Below are positions 44,987 to 53,285 of a stretch of DNA of 64,000 nt, in pieces. The notes below the pieces were generated by a model, which searched no databases, was not told the DNA's origin, and saw nothing but the letters and a program-made list of their open reading frames with translations. The position numbers and the translations under genes are program-made. This DNA comes from Neobacillus massiliamazoniensis (lineage in GTDB: Bacteria > Bacillota > Bacilli > Bacillales > Cytobacillaceae), in contig NZ_CVRB01000002.1 of the NCBI RefSeq assembly GCF_001048695.1, positions 496,001 to 560,000 on the forward strand, read 5' to 3'. Position 1 is the stretch's first letter; every line of letters begins with the position of its first letter.

Positions 44987-45892
44987 CTATGAGGTGCCCG
45001 TTTTAGGACGGGGATTCCAAATTTGGTCACGTAAAAGCAAGCTGAGAAAAAAGTTCATCGTTAAAATCGTCCTTCTATCGTCAAAAATCGTTTCAATACT
45101 TCCATTGATTTTTCTCACTTCATCAGCCAAGTGCGAAAACTCTTCTCTAGAAAGATCCAAATATGGATATGCTTCAATTTGAACGGCAAATTGCTGTTCA
45201 GATTTTAGTTCAATAATCAATTTGATCTTGGCATTTTTTTCCTTTTTAAATACCCGTTCAAAAAGAAAGGTAAATATTGAAATGAGGCTTTGCTGCGCCT
45301 CTTCTGACAGTAAGGTTATGCGCTGATCTAACAAAATGATTTCTAGCTTTTCTCCCCAATTTGACTTCTCTTTTACAAAGTAGCGAGAAAGGGAAGACTT
45401 TTTTGCTTCCTTTTTTTCATCTTCATTTGTTCGTTCCGCCTCTCGCTCAAGCAAATAGAAACGCACAATCTCTTCCGCAGCCATTTTCATAGATTCTATT
45501 TCAATCGCATCAAACTTTCTACATGTTCTTTGACCAATAAGCAGAACGCCAATCATCTGCGATTGAAAAAGTAACGGTATGGATGCTGCTGATTTGAGTT
45601 CTTCTATAATTAAGATTGGAAACTCTAGAGATTCATCTTGAAGTTCTTCCGGAAAATGTGTGATTATAAATTCTCGTTTTGTTTTTAACGTTCTTCCGCA
45701 AATCCCGTTTCCACTTCTAACAACAATACTGGTATAGCGGTTGTTTAGGGAACCAATGGCTAAACGCCAGCGAAATTCAAGATTAAGAGGATCATAAAAG
45801 GCAATAGCCGAAAAATCCACTTTTAATTCAGAAACTAGCGATTGAAGTTTTAAAGTTAGTAATTCTTTTAATCCTGTTTTTTGAATTGTCAT
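44987..45892 (-). CDS. NreA-like GAF protein with degenerate kinase-ATPase-like C-terminus
   Basis: A 301-residue protein. Residues about 1-155 are a GAF domain resembling NreA, the nitrate-binding modulator of NreB, with GNGICGRTL and IPLLFQSQMIGVLLIGQ stretches. Residues about 190-300 follow the order of a histidine-kinase ATPase domain (LSEEAQQSLISIFTFLFERV ... GSIETIF ... RTILTMNF). The N-box Asn and the D/G-box glycines are missing, so it cannot bind ATP in the usual way. It is the last gene of the leftward sensor operon. ATG at 45892 follows AGGTG. The fusion is unusual; standard NreA is about 150 residues. Confidence 0.7.
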   Translation of the reverse strand: MTIQKTGLKELLTLKLQSLVSELKVDFSAIAFYDPLNLEFRWRLAIGSLNNRYTSIVVRSGNGICGRTLKTKREFIITHFPEELQDESLEFPILIIEELKSAASIPLLFQSQMIGVLLIGQRTCRKFDAIEIESMKMAAEEIVRFYLLEREAERTNEDEKKEAKKSSLSRYFVKEKSNWGEKLEIILLDQRITLLSEEAQQSLISIFTFLFERVFKKEKNAKIKLIIELKSEQQFAVQIEAYPYLDLSREEFSHLADEVRKINGSIETIFDDRRTILTMNFFLSLLLRDQIWNPRPKTGTS

Positions 45893-45901
45893 CGTCATCA
45901 C

Positions 45902-46555
45902 CTAATTATCTAAAAGGCCTCTTTTTAATGCAAACTGCACTAAGTCTCTTCTTGTTGTTAGTTTAAGCTTTTCCATAATTTTAGATTTATGTGTTTCCAC
46001 GGTTCTTGGACTTATATTGAGAAGTTCTCCGGTTTCTTTGTTTGTGTAACCTTTTGCCACAAGGCTGCAAATTTCTTTTTCACGTTCAGAAAGAAGATCA
46101 AATGAATCATTATATTCCTCTCCTGTATCGTGAAATACATGCTCAATTACTCTTTTTTGAGCGCTTGGATAAAGATAGGCCTGCCCGGAATTCACCTGCC
46201 TGATAGCCGTCACTAACTCTTGCCCAAGTGATGATTTCAATAAGAAACCGGATGCCCCTGCCTTTAATGCTCTAAATAAAGAATCCGGGTCATCATGCAT
46301 TGATAGAATGAGCACTTTGATTTCAGGGAAGTTTTGAACGAGTTCACTCGTAGTTGGCAGCCCATCTCTTCCGTTTGGCATGCTTAAGTCCATGATGACT
46401 ACATCCGGGTTGACTTTAGGGATTTTTAAAAGTGCTTCATTTCCTTCAGCAGCTTCCCCAATAACAATCATATCTGATTGAGCATTTAATAATAAGTTCA
46501 GACCGTCACGAACAACGGCATGGTCATCCACTAAAAAGATCCGAATTTTATTCAT
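45902..46555 (-). CDS. NarL/FixJ-type response regulator, NreC-like
   Basis: A 217-residue response regulator. The receiver (1-120) has D10, D11, phospho-acceptor D56 (VVIMDLSMP) and the conserved Lys in FLLKSS. The LuxR-type helix-turn-helix follows (LSEREKEICSLVAKGYTNKE, SPRTVETHKSKIMEKL). It should be phosphorylated by the kinase encoded just upstream and activate nar genes. The ATG at 46555 follows AAGGTGG and is preferred over a start six codons earlier, which lies inside the kinase gene. Confidence 0.88.
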   Translation of the reverse strand: MNKIRIFLVDDHAVVRDGLNLLLNAQSDMIVIGEAAEGNEALLKIPKVNPDVVIMDLSMPNGRDGLPTTSELVQNFPEIKVLILSMHDDPDSLFRALKAGASGFLLKSSLGQELVTAIRQVNSGQAYLYPSAQKRVIEHVFHDTGEEYNDSFDLLSEREKEICSLVAKGYTNKETGELLNISPRTVETHKSKIMEKLKLTTRRDLVQFALKRGLLDN

Positions 46556-46565
46556 CTCTACCACC

Positions 46566-47201
46566 TTAACCAATCGGAATATTTACTTGAATTTGTGTCC
46601 CCTTGCCAATTTCAGAGTTAATCAAAAAATCTCCTCCTAATATGGAGGCTCGCTCTTCCATACTGTAGATCCCGACACCGTTTCGATTCGAAGGATTGAG
46701 TTCAAACCCTTTGCCGAAATCTGTAATGGTAAGGAATACTGTGTCTTTTTGCTTATCAACATCAATAACAATATCAATCCGCTCTGCACTCGAATACTTT
46801 GCTGCGTTAATCAAAGCTTCTTGAGCAATACGATACAAAGCTGTTTCAATAGAGGACGGTAGGCGCTCATTACCCCCTTTATAGGTAAAATTAATTTGCA
46901 TGCCAAATCGGTTGCCAAAATCTCGGATAAAGTTTTTTAAAGTAGCAATAAGTCCATGATCATCGAGGGTGGATGGACGTAATTCAGATGATAAGTGTCG
47001 GACATCTTCTATCGTTTGGGTAATCATTCCTTGGAGTTTTTCAAGATGTGTTTCTATTTCGTTTTCATTTTTAGGAATAGACTTGATGATATCTGATTGC
47101 AGAAGTATTCCGAATAATGATTGCCCAATTCCATCATGGAGTTCCCTTGATATAAGCTTTCTTTCTTTCTCTTGGGCTTGAAAAATGGAGTGAGTAATCA
47201 T
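46566..47201 (-). CDS. histidine kinase transmitter domain (HisKA_3/HATPase), NreB-like
   Basis: A 211-residue transmitter module. H22 in LISRELHDGIGQSL is the phosphorylation site. The N-box (EALINAAKYS), D-box (ITDFGKGF) and G-box (GVGIYSMEERA) are intact. It lacks any sensor. The sensor is encoded in the preceding frame, and the two reading frames overlap by ATGA. One extra A in either flanking A-run (6 or 8 A) would fuse them into a normal 400-residue NreB-type kinase. This is either a translationally coupled split kinase, a frameshift mutation or an assembly error. Confidence 0.82.
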   Translation of the reverse strand: MITHSIFQAQEKERKLISRELHDGIGQSLFGILLQSDIIKSIPKNENEIETHLEKLQGMITQTIEDVRHLSSELRPSTLDDHGLIATLKNFIRDFGNRFGMQINFTYKGGNERLPSSIETALYRIAQEALINAAKYSSAERIDIVIDVDKQKDTVFLTITDFGKGFELNPSNRNGVGIYSMEERASILGGDFLINSEIGKGTQIQVNIPIG

Positions 47202-47794
47202 TTTTTCAATTTTTTTTGTTCCTCTTTTCGTTTTTCGCTAATCTTTTGTAAGCCAATGACCGTCCCTTTTTCATTCTCTGGGGTTGTATAAAAAGAAACG
47301 CTCGCTTGCACTGGAATTAATGCTTTATGAGATTTAATATACAATTCTTCTGGATTTTCTTGGTCATTCATCAAAAAGCATTTCGACACTTCGCAAATTT
47401 TATTGGTCCCTGGATAAGTGGAACAAACATCACAAAAATTCACAATCTCTTTATTCCCAAGATTAAGAAGATCTTTCCCGGCATCATTTAGACTGATAAT
47501 ATTTTTATTTTTGTCGAGAATGAAGATGCTTTGTGTACTATTTTTTATGACAGCAAGAATTTGTTCTTGTCTAGACCGTAATTTTCTCTCCTGCATAAAA
47601 ATAATCATAAAAAAAGCGGTAATATTGATGAGGACGAAAAAAAATAACGGCAATTTATCTACATTATGAATGTTTACATGGAGCATAGATATTAATGATT
47701 GGACAATGATAAACGAAACAATCATGCTGATCAGCCCATTTTTCAATAGAAACAAATAAAAGGATCGGTTATTTCCCCGCTTACCTGAATGCAT
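47198..47794 (-). CDS. membrane-anchored PAS sensor with four cysteines, split from its kinase
   Basis: A 198-residue protein with two membrane helices (about 15-37 and 47-67) and a PAS domain (about 75-190). The PAS loop carries C121-X2-C124-X9-C134-X4-C139. NreB of staphylococci binds an oxygen-labile 4Fe-4S cluster through four PAS cysteines, so the same is likely here. Anchoring in the membrane is different from soluble NreB. The frame ends KKLKK at an A-run and overlaps the kinase start by ATGA. First gene of the operon, behind the Fnr box. Confidence 0.78.
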   Translation of the reverse strand: MHSGKRGNNRSFYLFLLKNGLISMIVSFIIVQSLISMLHVNIHNVDKLPLFFFVLINITAFFMIIFMQERKLRSRQEQILAVIKNSTQSIFILDKNKNIISLNDAGKDLLNLGNKEIVNFCDVCSTYPGTNKICEVSKCFLMNDQENPEELYIKSHKALIPVQASVSFYTTPENEKGTVIGLQKISEKRKEEQKKLKK

Positions 47795-47890
47795 TACACT
47801 CCCCCACCCCGTCTAGTTTCAACTCCCTGTCACTAGAGAGAAGTTAACTAGTCACTTCCTTATTCATACTATTTTGAAAGATCCCTCTTC

Positions 47891-47938
47891 TTATTATTAT
47901 CGTTTTCGGTGCTTGCTGTAACTGTGATAAAGATCACA
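47891..47938 (-). promoter_or_regulatory. Fnr-dependent promoter of the nre-like operon
   Basis: TGTGATAAAGATCACA (47923-47938) is a perfect TGTGA-N6-TCACA dyad, the B. subtilis Fnr consensus. On the minus strand ATAATAATAA (47891-47900) follows about 30 bp from its centre, so the dyad would be centred close to -41.5 of a start near 47887. It reads toward the PAS sensor gene. Confidence 0.85.
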
Positions 47939-48043
47939 TTTTATCCGTCCGATTCTTACTATCTTGTGAACATACGTGAAGGCAAGCAACCTGTATCGGA
48001 GATTGCAGAAGTCTCCCCCATTCCTGCGAATATTTTAGATAAA

Positions 48044-48228
48044 GGCTGTGTTGAAGGTCATTGTTGATTTTTGAAACTATGTTGATTGGCGCGGAAGGCG
48101 CGAGACTCCTGCGGGATTACGGGACAGGGGAGACCCCACAGGCGCTTAAGCGCCGAGGAGGCTCCCCGGAACGCCCGCGGAAAGCGAAGCGCCTGGAGAG
48201 CAAATCAACAGGCACGTTTAACACAGCC
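48044..48228. mobile_element. MITE (185 bp) with GGCTGTGTT/AACACAGCC ends and perfect 8-bp duplication
   Basis: It begins GGCTGTGTT and ends AACACAGCC, with TAGATAAA at 48036-48043 and again at 48229-48236. The interior holds a GC-rich core (GGCGCGGAAGGCGCGAGACT onward, GCGCTTAAGCGC centre) and a CAAATCAACA block near the right end. The 77-bp element at 9135 shares both ends. It carries no transposase and needs one in trans. It lies 105 bp upstream of the Fnr box. Confidence 0.88.
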
Positions 48229-48309
48229 TAGATAAATTATTTGATCGCCATGGAAACACCCACAAGAATAAGTACGAAAAGGCAGGACTATTGGAGGAAA
48301 AGGCTTTCT

Positions 48310-48948
48310 CTAATCCGGAATAATAATCTCCAGCTTTCCTTCCTGATTGGTTATTTCAATTACTTTGTCAGTAAATAAATATGGAGTATCATACTTATCT
48401 TGTTTCTTAAGATCAATATAACTATTATTCGCAGTCAGGACTGGAAAAACGGCGTTAGTTTTCTTAAATAGATTTTGTGAAACCTCTATTTCTGCCATCA
48501 AAATGATTTGTTTCTTGGAGATAGCAAAAAATAGTTTACCAATTTCCCTGTCTTGATCGATGATTCTGATCTGCTGCAGGAGGGAGATTAGACATGTGAC
48601 AAAATCATTAATCTTCTCATTTTCTAAGCCTTTCAACTGAAAATCCGCCAACACTTTGTTGATTCCAGTTTTGATTTCCTTAAAGGAAAATACATCTTCA
48701 ATCCTAAAAGCCGTTTTTGTTTTCCCGAGACTTTCAAACTTTTTCCTTATCTCAAATATGTAATCCTTGATAAAACCTTTATGTTGTCCGCGCTGAGCTA
48801 CAAAATCCGCCAGCTGATTGATACAGCGAATCTCCTTGCTTCGATTACTAATTAAAAGTAAAAAAGCATAGACATCCTTCTCATCAATAGTATTGTCGAT
48901 AAACTTATCATAATAATAATTTAGTAACGATTGTTCTTTAGTATCCAT
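48310..48948 (-). CDS. unknown cytoplasmic protein
   Basis: I do not recognise this 212-residue protein. It has no signal peptide or membrane segment. The N-terminal two thirds looks helical and charged (LNYYYDKFIDNTIDEKDVYAF ...). The C-terminal part (about 145-212) has alternating hydrophobic strands, KKQIILMAEIEVS and GKLEIIIPD. AGGAG lies 7 nt before the ATG. It stands alone between a MITE and a VOC-protein gene in the same direction. Codon use looks like its neighbours. Confidence 0.7.
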   Translation of the reverse strand: MDTKEQSLLNYYYDKFIDNTIDEKDVYAFLLLISNRSKEIRCINQLADFVAQRGQHKGFIKDYIFEIRKKFESLGKTKTAFRIEDVFSFKEIKTGINKVLADFQLKGLENEKINDFVTCLISLLQQIRIIDQDREIGKLFFAISKKQIILMAEIEVSQNLFKKTNAVFPVLTANNSYIDLKKQDKYDTPYLFTDKVIEITNQEGKLEIIIPD

Positions 48949-49011
48949 TTGCCTACTCCTAGATGAAATATTTTGAAAGAATTGCGAAGGGTGTCAGGCA
49001 CCCAAGTGTGG

Positions 49012-49824
49012 TTATTGAAATCTCCAATAGCCATTTTGCAATTCAAAAAAGGTGTTTTGCTGCGTTTCTGTTAGGTTAACTAAAAAGGGCGTTTCCCCTT
49101 TTTCCTTTAAAATATTTTGGGCCGGGCCTTCGCCATTGGGGGTACAGAATAGTAGCTTAGTGCCAGGCAATTCTAATTTTCTGCATCTGGCATTGATGGT
49201 TGGATCCATAAACTCCTCACTTGGTTTCAAATTGAATAGTTGCCCCCAAGTTGTAACTGTTTGATCTAAGTTGTTTACAACAATACTAACACTGTCCAAC
49301 TTCGGATTGCCCACTAAGTGTGTTCCTATTAATCCCTGATTCCTTAAATCTGACAATCTTTCCTCATCCGACTTTTCCCATTGGATAAAGAAAGGAAGTG
49401 AAAGCTCGTTTGCTGCGTTTTCCGGAAAAAGAAGCGACCATCTGATTACTTGGCCATCAGTACGAACTCTTTCGCCTTGAAGCGGACCAAAAACAGTAAA
49501 GCCCTCTTCTTTTAACCTTACCGCTAATTCTTCAATCTGATCTGTACGAACCGCAATTCGAGCCGGACCTTCGCCATTTTCTTTTGGCAGCTGTTCAGCG
49601 ATATGTGTTACCAATCTATTATCTTGATGTTTTTCAGCAATAGATATATTCTCAATACCCAAAAACTCAATATAACCCAACCCGAAATAAACGAGAGAAT
49701 TATAGGTTCCCCACGTTTCATGTCGGCCGCCATTGACAGCATGGATTCCTCTCTGTTTTAAAGTTAAAATCATCTCTTCAGGCTGCTTCGTAAACCAGAC
49801 TAGGTGATCAAAAGAAAATTGCAT
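49012..49824 (-). CDS. VOC/glyoxalase-like domain protein
   Basis: A 270-residue protein with two VOC half-domains. The first starts FSFDHLVWFTKQPEEM and includes HETWGTYNSLVYFGLGYIEFLG, as in the glyoxalase-like family PF13468. The second begins near KLDSVSIVVNNLDQTVTTWGQLF. Such proteins are metal-dependent lyases, dioxygenases or binding proteins; the reaction is unknown. The start ATG at 49824 follows GGAAGGAGTGA. A GGTGTCAGGCACC palindrome lies just past its stop. Confidence 0.82.
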   Translation of the reverse strand: MQFSFDHLVWFTKQPEEMILTLKQRGIHAVNGGRHETWGTYNSLVYFGLGYIEFLGIENISIAEKHQDNRLVTHIAEQLPKENGEGPARIAVRTDQIEELAVRLKEEGFTVFGPLQGERVRTDGQVIRWSLLFPENAANELSLPFFIQWEKSDEERLSDLRNQGLIGTHLVGNPKLDSVSIVVNNLDQTVTTWGQLFNLKPSEEFMDPTINARCRKLELPGTKLLFCTPNGEGPAQNILKEKGETPFLVNLTETQQNTFFELQNGYWRFQ

Positions 49825-50133
49825 AAGGGTCACTCCTTCCATTCACGTTCTTAAATGTTGTGCCCCAACTATTTATAACGGCCACCAAAATGGTCCTTGT
49901 CTGTTACTATCATGCAAGAAACAGATAACTTTTTCAATCTTCCAGATGGTTTATTTTTGTCGCTAACATTCGGAATAACCAATTTCTTAGCTTTAAGCCT
50001 CTCCTTTTCGTTCATCTCCTAAAAGTTTTCTTACTTACTACTTACAATTCCTTTTGCTTATTATAATTTTAAAAAATATTGAAATTTTCATTCTATATGT
50101 TTACTCTATATAAAAAGCAAGGGGGTATTTTAC
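49825..50133. other. intergenic region without recognised features
   Basis: About 310 bp between divergent genes (VOC protein leftward, GNAT rightward). It must hold both promoters. I see no gene, repeat or riboswitch. Confidence 0.5.
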
Positions 50134-50922
50134 GTGATAAGAAAGCTTACAGACCAAGATCATGATCAGGTCCTCGCTTTTTTAAGTGAGGAACCATCTA
50201 TTAATCTATTCATCATAGGAGATTTAGAAGCCTTCGGATACTCTTCGGAATTTCAAGAGATATGGGCAGAGTTTGATGAACAGAACACAATAAAAACCGT
50301 TCTACTAAGGTATCATCAATCTTTTATTCCATATGCTAAAGGAGAATTCGATACGAGCGGTTTTGTCTCCATTATGAAAAAGTACAACCAACCTATTTTT
50401 TTATCTGGGAAGTCCGATATAGTAGCTAAATTTGAAGCCTTCGATGACCTAATACTTGGTAAGAAACAAGTTACTTTTTTTGCAGAATGTCTCACGGATG
50501 AATTCTTGAGTGTCAATGATAATGATGTCAAGATTAAAAAGGCTAGTTTAGAGGATATAGATCAAATAATTGAACTCCGCCGTTCAATTGAAGAATTTCA
50601 TATGAGAAGTGATGCGCGAGACATATTAGTTCAGGCGATGGAATCCAACACCGCAAGAACATATTATACGGATGAAGATGGTGTTATCACTTCATGTGTT
50701 TCAACAGCAGCGGAAAATTCCCTGTCGGCCATGATTGTAGGCGTTTGTACTAGGAAGGAATATCGCCGTAAAGGTCTCGCCACTGCTATCATGCAAAAAT
50801 TATTTCAGGATGTTCTAGAAGAAGGTAAAACTCTTTGTCTTTTTTACGATAACCCTGAAGCGGGTCGCATTTATAAGAGACTTGGCTTTAAGGACATTGG
50901 AATGTGGACCATGCACCGCTAA
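50134..50922 (+). CDS. GNAT-family N-acetyltransferase
   Basis: A 262-residue protein with a C-terminal GNAT domain (about 130-262). The acetyl-CoA loop is CTRKEYRRKGLATAIMQ, followed by the DNPEAGRIYKRLGF end motif. The N-terminal 125 residues look like a second, degenerate GNAT half. It transfers an acetyl group to an unknown amine. The start is GTG after AGGGGG. A hairpin follows the stop. Confidence 0.88.
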   Translation: MIRKLTDQDHDQVLAFLSEEPSINLFIIGDLEAFGYSSEFQEIWAEFDEQNTIKTVLLRYHQSFIPYAKGEFDTSGFVSIMKKYNQPIFLSGKSDIVAKFEAFDDLILGKKQVTFFAECLTDEFLSVNDNDVKIKKASLEDIDQIIELRRSIEEFHMRSDARDILVQAMESNTARTYYTDEDGVITSCVSTAAENSLSAMIVGVCTRKEYRRKGLATAIMQKLFQDVLEEGKTLCLFYDNPEAGRIYKRLGFKDIGMWTMHR

Positions 50923-50939
50923 ACTGACCGAATATGAGG

Positions 50940-50985
50940 TTGTCCAACACAGAGTCAGACTCTTTTGGGACATCTTATTTTCGTT
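50940..50985 (+). terminator. probable terminator after the GNAT gene
   Basis: TGTCC pairs with GGGACA outside an inner AGAGT/ACTCT stem, followed by TCTTATTTTCG. Confidence 0.5.
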
Positions 50986-51005
50986 TTATCCTAAATTATG
51001 TTAAG

Positions 51006-51242
51006 GGTTATACACTCCATTAAAAAGTGCCTTTGGAGAGAATTTCCGGAACAGAATATGGAAAACAAGTAACCATTGGTGATAATGTTTGGATAGGCGG
51101 ACGAGCAGTAATAAATCCAGGTGTGAAAATAGGAAATAATGTTGTTGTTGCATCTGGAGCAGTCATAACAAAAGATGTACCTGACAATGTGGTTGTTGGC
51201 GGAAATCCTGCAAGAATCATTAAACATATAGATGTAAATTAA
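51006..51242 (+). pseudogene. C-terminal remnant of a maltose/galactoside O-acetyltransferase
   Basis: From a GTG at 51027 the frame encodes 71 residues with left-handed beta-helix hexapeptides ([15 protein letters not shown] [44 protein letters not shown]), the C-terminal third of Maa/LacA-type enzymes. Upstream in the same frame GYTLH precedes an in-frame TAA at 51021-51023, where intact proteins read YTATHP. The first two thirds are missing. A decayed gene. Confidence 0.8.
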
Positions 51243-51378
51243 AATATACCAATGGAACTGGGAAGAAAACGAGCAAACACTGGAAATACCACTTTTACTC
51301 TCCACTAAATTCAAATTGCTTCAATTCTACATCCGTGATACTCTTATGATTATGTAATGGGGATTGGGGGGGGAATTT

Positions 51379-52314
51379 TTGAACATTAGAGCATTTAGCA
51401 TGGCCCTTTTTTCGGTGATCATATGGGGATCCTCTTTTGCTTCGATTCGTGTTGGATTGTTGGGCGGCATTTCTCCAGGCCATATGGTTCTCGCTCGTTA
51501 TTTAATCGCCTCTGGCATGTTTATCGTGTATGCACTTTTGCCTGGTGTTAAATTTCGCTTACCAAAAAAAGAAGATTCATTGAGAATTGTACTGCTTGGT
51601 TGGATTGGAATTAGTATCTATCATATCGGGGTAACCTTTGGTGAACAAACTGTTTCAGCTGGGACTGCAGGAATGCTGATTGGATCAGGACCCATTTTTA
51701 CAGCACTCCTTGCTGTGCTTATATTAAAAGAACGCATGGGAAAATGGGGATGGATAGGGTTATCAATCGGTTTTATTGGAATCGTCGTCATTACTTTAGG
51801 AAGCAGCGGACCTTCGTTTGAAATATCGAAAGAAGCCTTTTTCATTTTAGTAGCTGCTTTTGTTACATCTGTTTTATTTGTTTATCAAAAACCACTGTTG
51901 AAACGTTATTCTTCCATTGAATTAACCGCTTATTTTACATGGGCTGGCACCTTGCCGTTCTTTTTGTTCTTCCCAGGGTTCATTCAAAATCTACAGCAAT
52001 CAACAATGGAAGCAAATCTAGCATGTTTGTACATTGGGATTTTCCCGACAGCCATAGCTTATGCAACTTGGGCATACGCCATGTCAACCGGAAAAGCCAG
52101 CACCATTTCGAGCATGTTGTATATCGAACCGGTAGTAGCCATCCTCGTTGCCTGGGTTTGGCTCCATGAGTGGCCACATACCCTTTCGATTATTGGCGGT
52201 ATCATTGCCATTTCTGGTGTTATTGTTGTCAATTTGTTTGGAAAAGAGCAAAACCAACAGCTAGAAAAATATCAAAATAACACCAATCAGAATTTTGAAG
52301 AGTTGGATCTATAA
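51379..52314 (+). CDS. EamA-family (DMT superfamily) exporter
   Basis: A 311-residue protein with ten hydrophobic segments in two EamA repeats, beginning MALFSVIIWGSSFASIR. Members export metabolites or amino acids; the substrate is unknown. TTG at 51379 is preceded by GGGGGGGG at 5 nt and is preferred to a TTG inside that G run. ATG at 51400 is a further alternative. The hydrophilic C-terminal tail is Asn/Gln-rich. A dispersed repeat follows. Confidence 0.88.
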   Translation: MNIRAFSMALFSVIIWGSSFASIRVGLLGGISPGHMVLARYLIASGMFIVYALLPGVKFRLPKKEDSLRIVLLGWIGISIYHIGVTFGEQTVSAGTAGMLIGSGPIFTALLAVLILKERMGKWGWIGLSIGFIGIVVITLGSSGPSFEISKEAFFILVAAFVTSVLFVYQKPLLKRYSSIELTAYFTWAGTLPFFLFFPGFIQNLQQSTMEANLACLYIGIFPTAIAYATWAYAMSTGKASTISSMLYIEPVVAILVAWVWLHEWPHTLSIIGGIIAISGVIVVNLFGKEQNQQLEKYQNNTNQNFEELDL

Positions 52315-52390
52315 TTAGGTTGAAGGGTGAAATCGAAAACGATTTCGCCTTTTTTATATGATAAGTATATAAAAACTGACTTCGAGAATT

Positions 52391-52510
52391 GTCCAGCTTC
52401 AGGCGCCATCGGCTCGAGGTCACAAGCCAATCCGTCAAGAAGGTTAAAAGGCAACCTTCCTGCCGGCTCGTCTTGTGCTTGTCGCCGATAGGCAGGCGCC
52501 TTACGCTTTT
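52391..52510. repeat. dispersed ~115-bp imperfect palindromic repeat, copy 2 (inverted)
   Basis: The reverse complement reads CGACAAGCACAAGACGAGCC, GGAAGGTT, ACCTTCTTGACGGATTGGCT and GTGACCTCGAG, matching 44762-44880 over more than 100 bp. The two copies are in opposite orientation, 7.5 kb apart. Confidence 0.85.
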
Positions 52511-52577
52511 CTAATATCCCTCTCCTCCTATGGCAAAAAGGAATTTTTTCCTATAAAATGAGAGTATTAGAAAAAGT

Positions 52578-53285
52578 GTGGTGAAACAGTTGTTTAAAAT
52601 CTTATTAATCGAAGATGATGTCACCTTGTTTCAAGAAATCAAGGATCGGTTAACAGGGTGGTCTTATGATGTTTATGGAATTACCGATTTTAGTCAAGTC
52701 TTTACAGAATTTACGGCTGTGAAGCCTGATTTAGTTATTATTGATATTCAACTTCCAAAATTCGATGGCTTTCATTGGTGCCGGATGATTCGGGCCCATT
52801 CGACGGTTCCGATTCTATTTTTATCTTCCCGTGACCATCCTACCGATATGGTCATGTCGATGCAGCTTGGAGCAGATGATTTTATCCAAAAGCCATTTCA
52901 TTTTGATGTGCTGATTGTAAAGATACAGGCCATCTTGCGCCGCATTCATCAATACAATACAAGCGAATCAATAGATCTGAAAACATGGTGTGGGGCCACA
53001 GTGGATTATCAAAAGAATACCGTTACCAATGAAATAGGCTCTATTGAGCTAACCAAAAATGAAATGTTTATCTTAAGGGTATTGATCGAGCATAAAAATA
53101 AAATCGTCAGCCGGGAAGAATTAATGAAAAGCTTATGGGATGATGAACGATTTGTCAGTGATAATACATTAACTGTGAATGTCAATCGGCTCCGGAAAAA
53201 ACTAGACGAGATTCACATAGGTCACTTTATTGAAACAAAGGTTGGCCAGGGATATATCGCGGTGGAAGAGGATCACTCACTATGA
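52578..53285 (+). CDS. bceR: response regulator of a Bce-type module (OmpR family)
   Basis: A 235-residue regulator. The receiver has E12-D13-D14 and phospho-site D56 (VIIDIQLP). The C-terminal winged helix (about 135-235) has LTKNEMFILRVLIEHKNKIVSREEL. With the adjacent kinase and ABC transporter it forms the BceRSAB-type peptide-antibiotic response. It would activate the bceAB promoter. It starts at GTG and overlaps the kinase start by 4 bp. Confidence 0.88.
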   Translation: MVKQLFKILLIEDDVTLFQEIKDRLTGWSYDVYGITDFSQVFTEFTAVKPDLVIIDIQLPKFDGFHWCRMIRAHSTVPILFLSSRDHPTDMVMSMQLGADDFIQKPFHFDVLIVKIQAILRRIHQYNTSESIDLKTWCGATVDYQKNTVTNEIGSIELTKNEMFILRVLIEHKNKIVSREELMKSLWDDERFVSDNTLTVNVNRLRKKLDEIHIGHFIETKVGQGYIAVEEDHSL

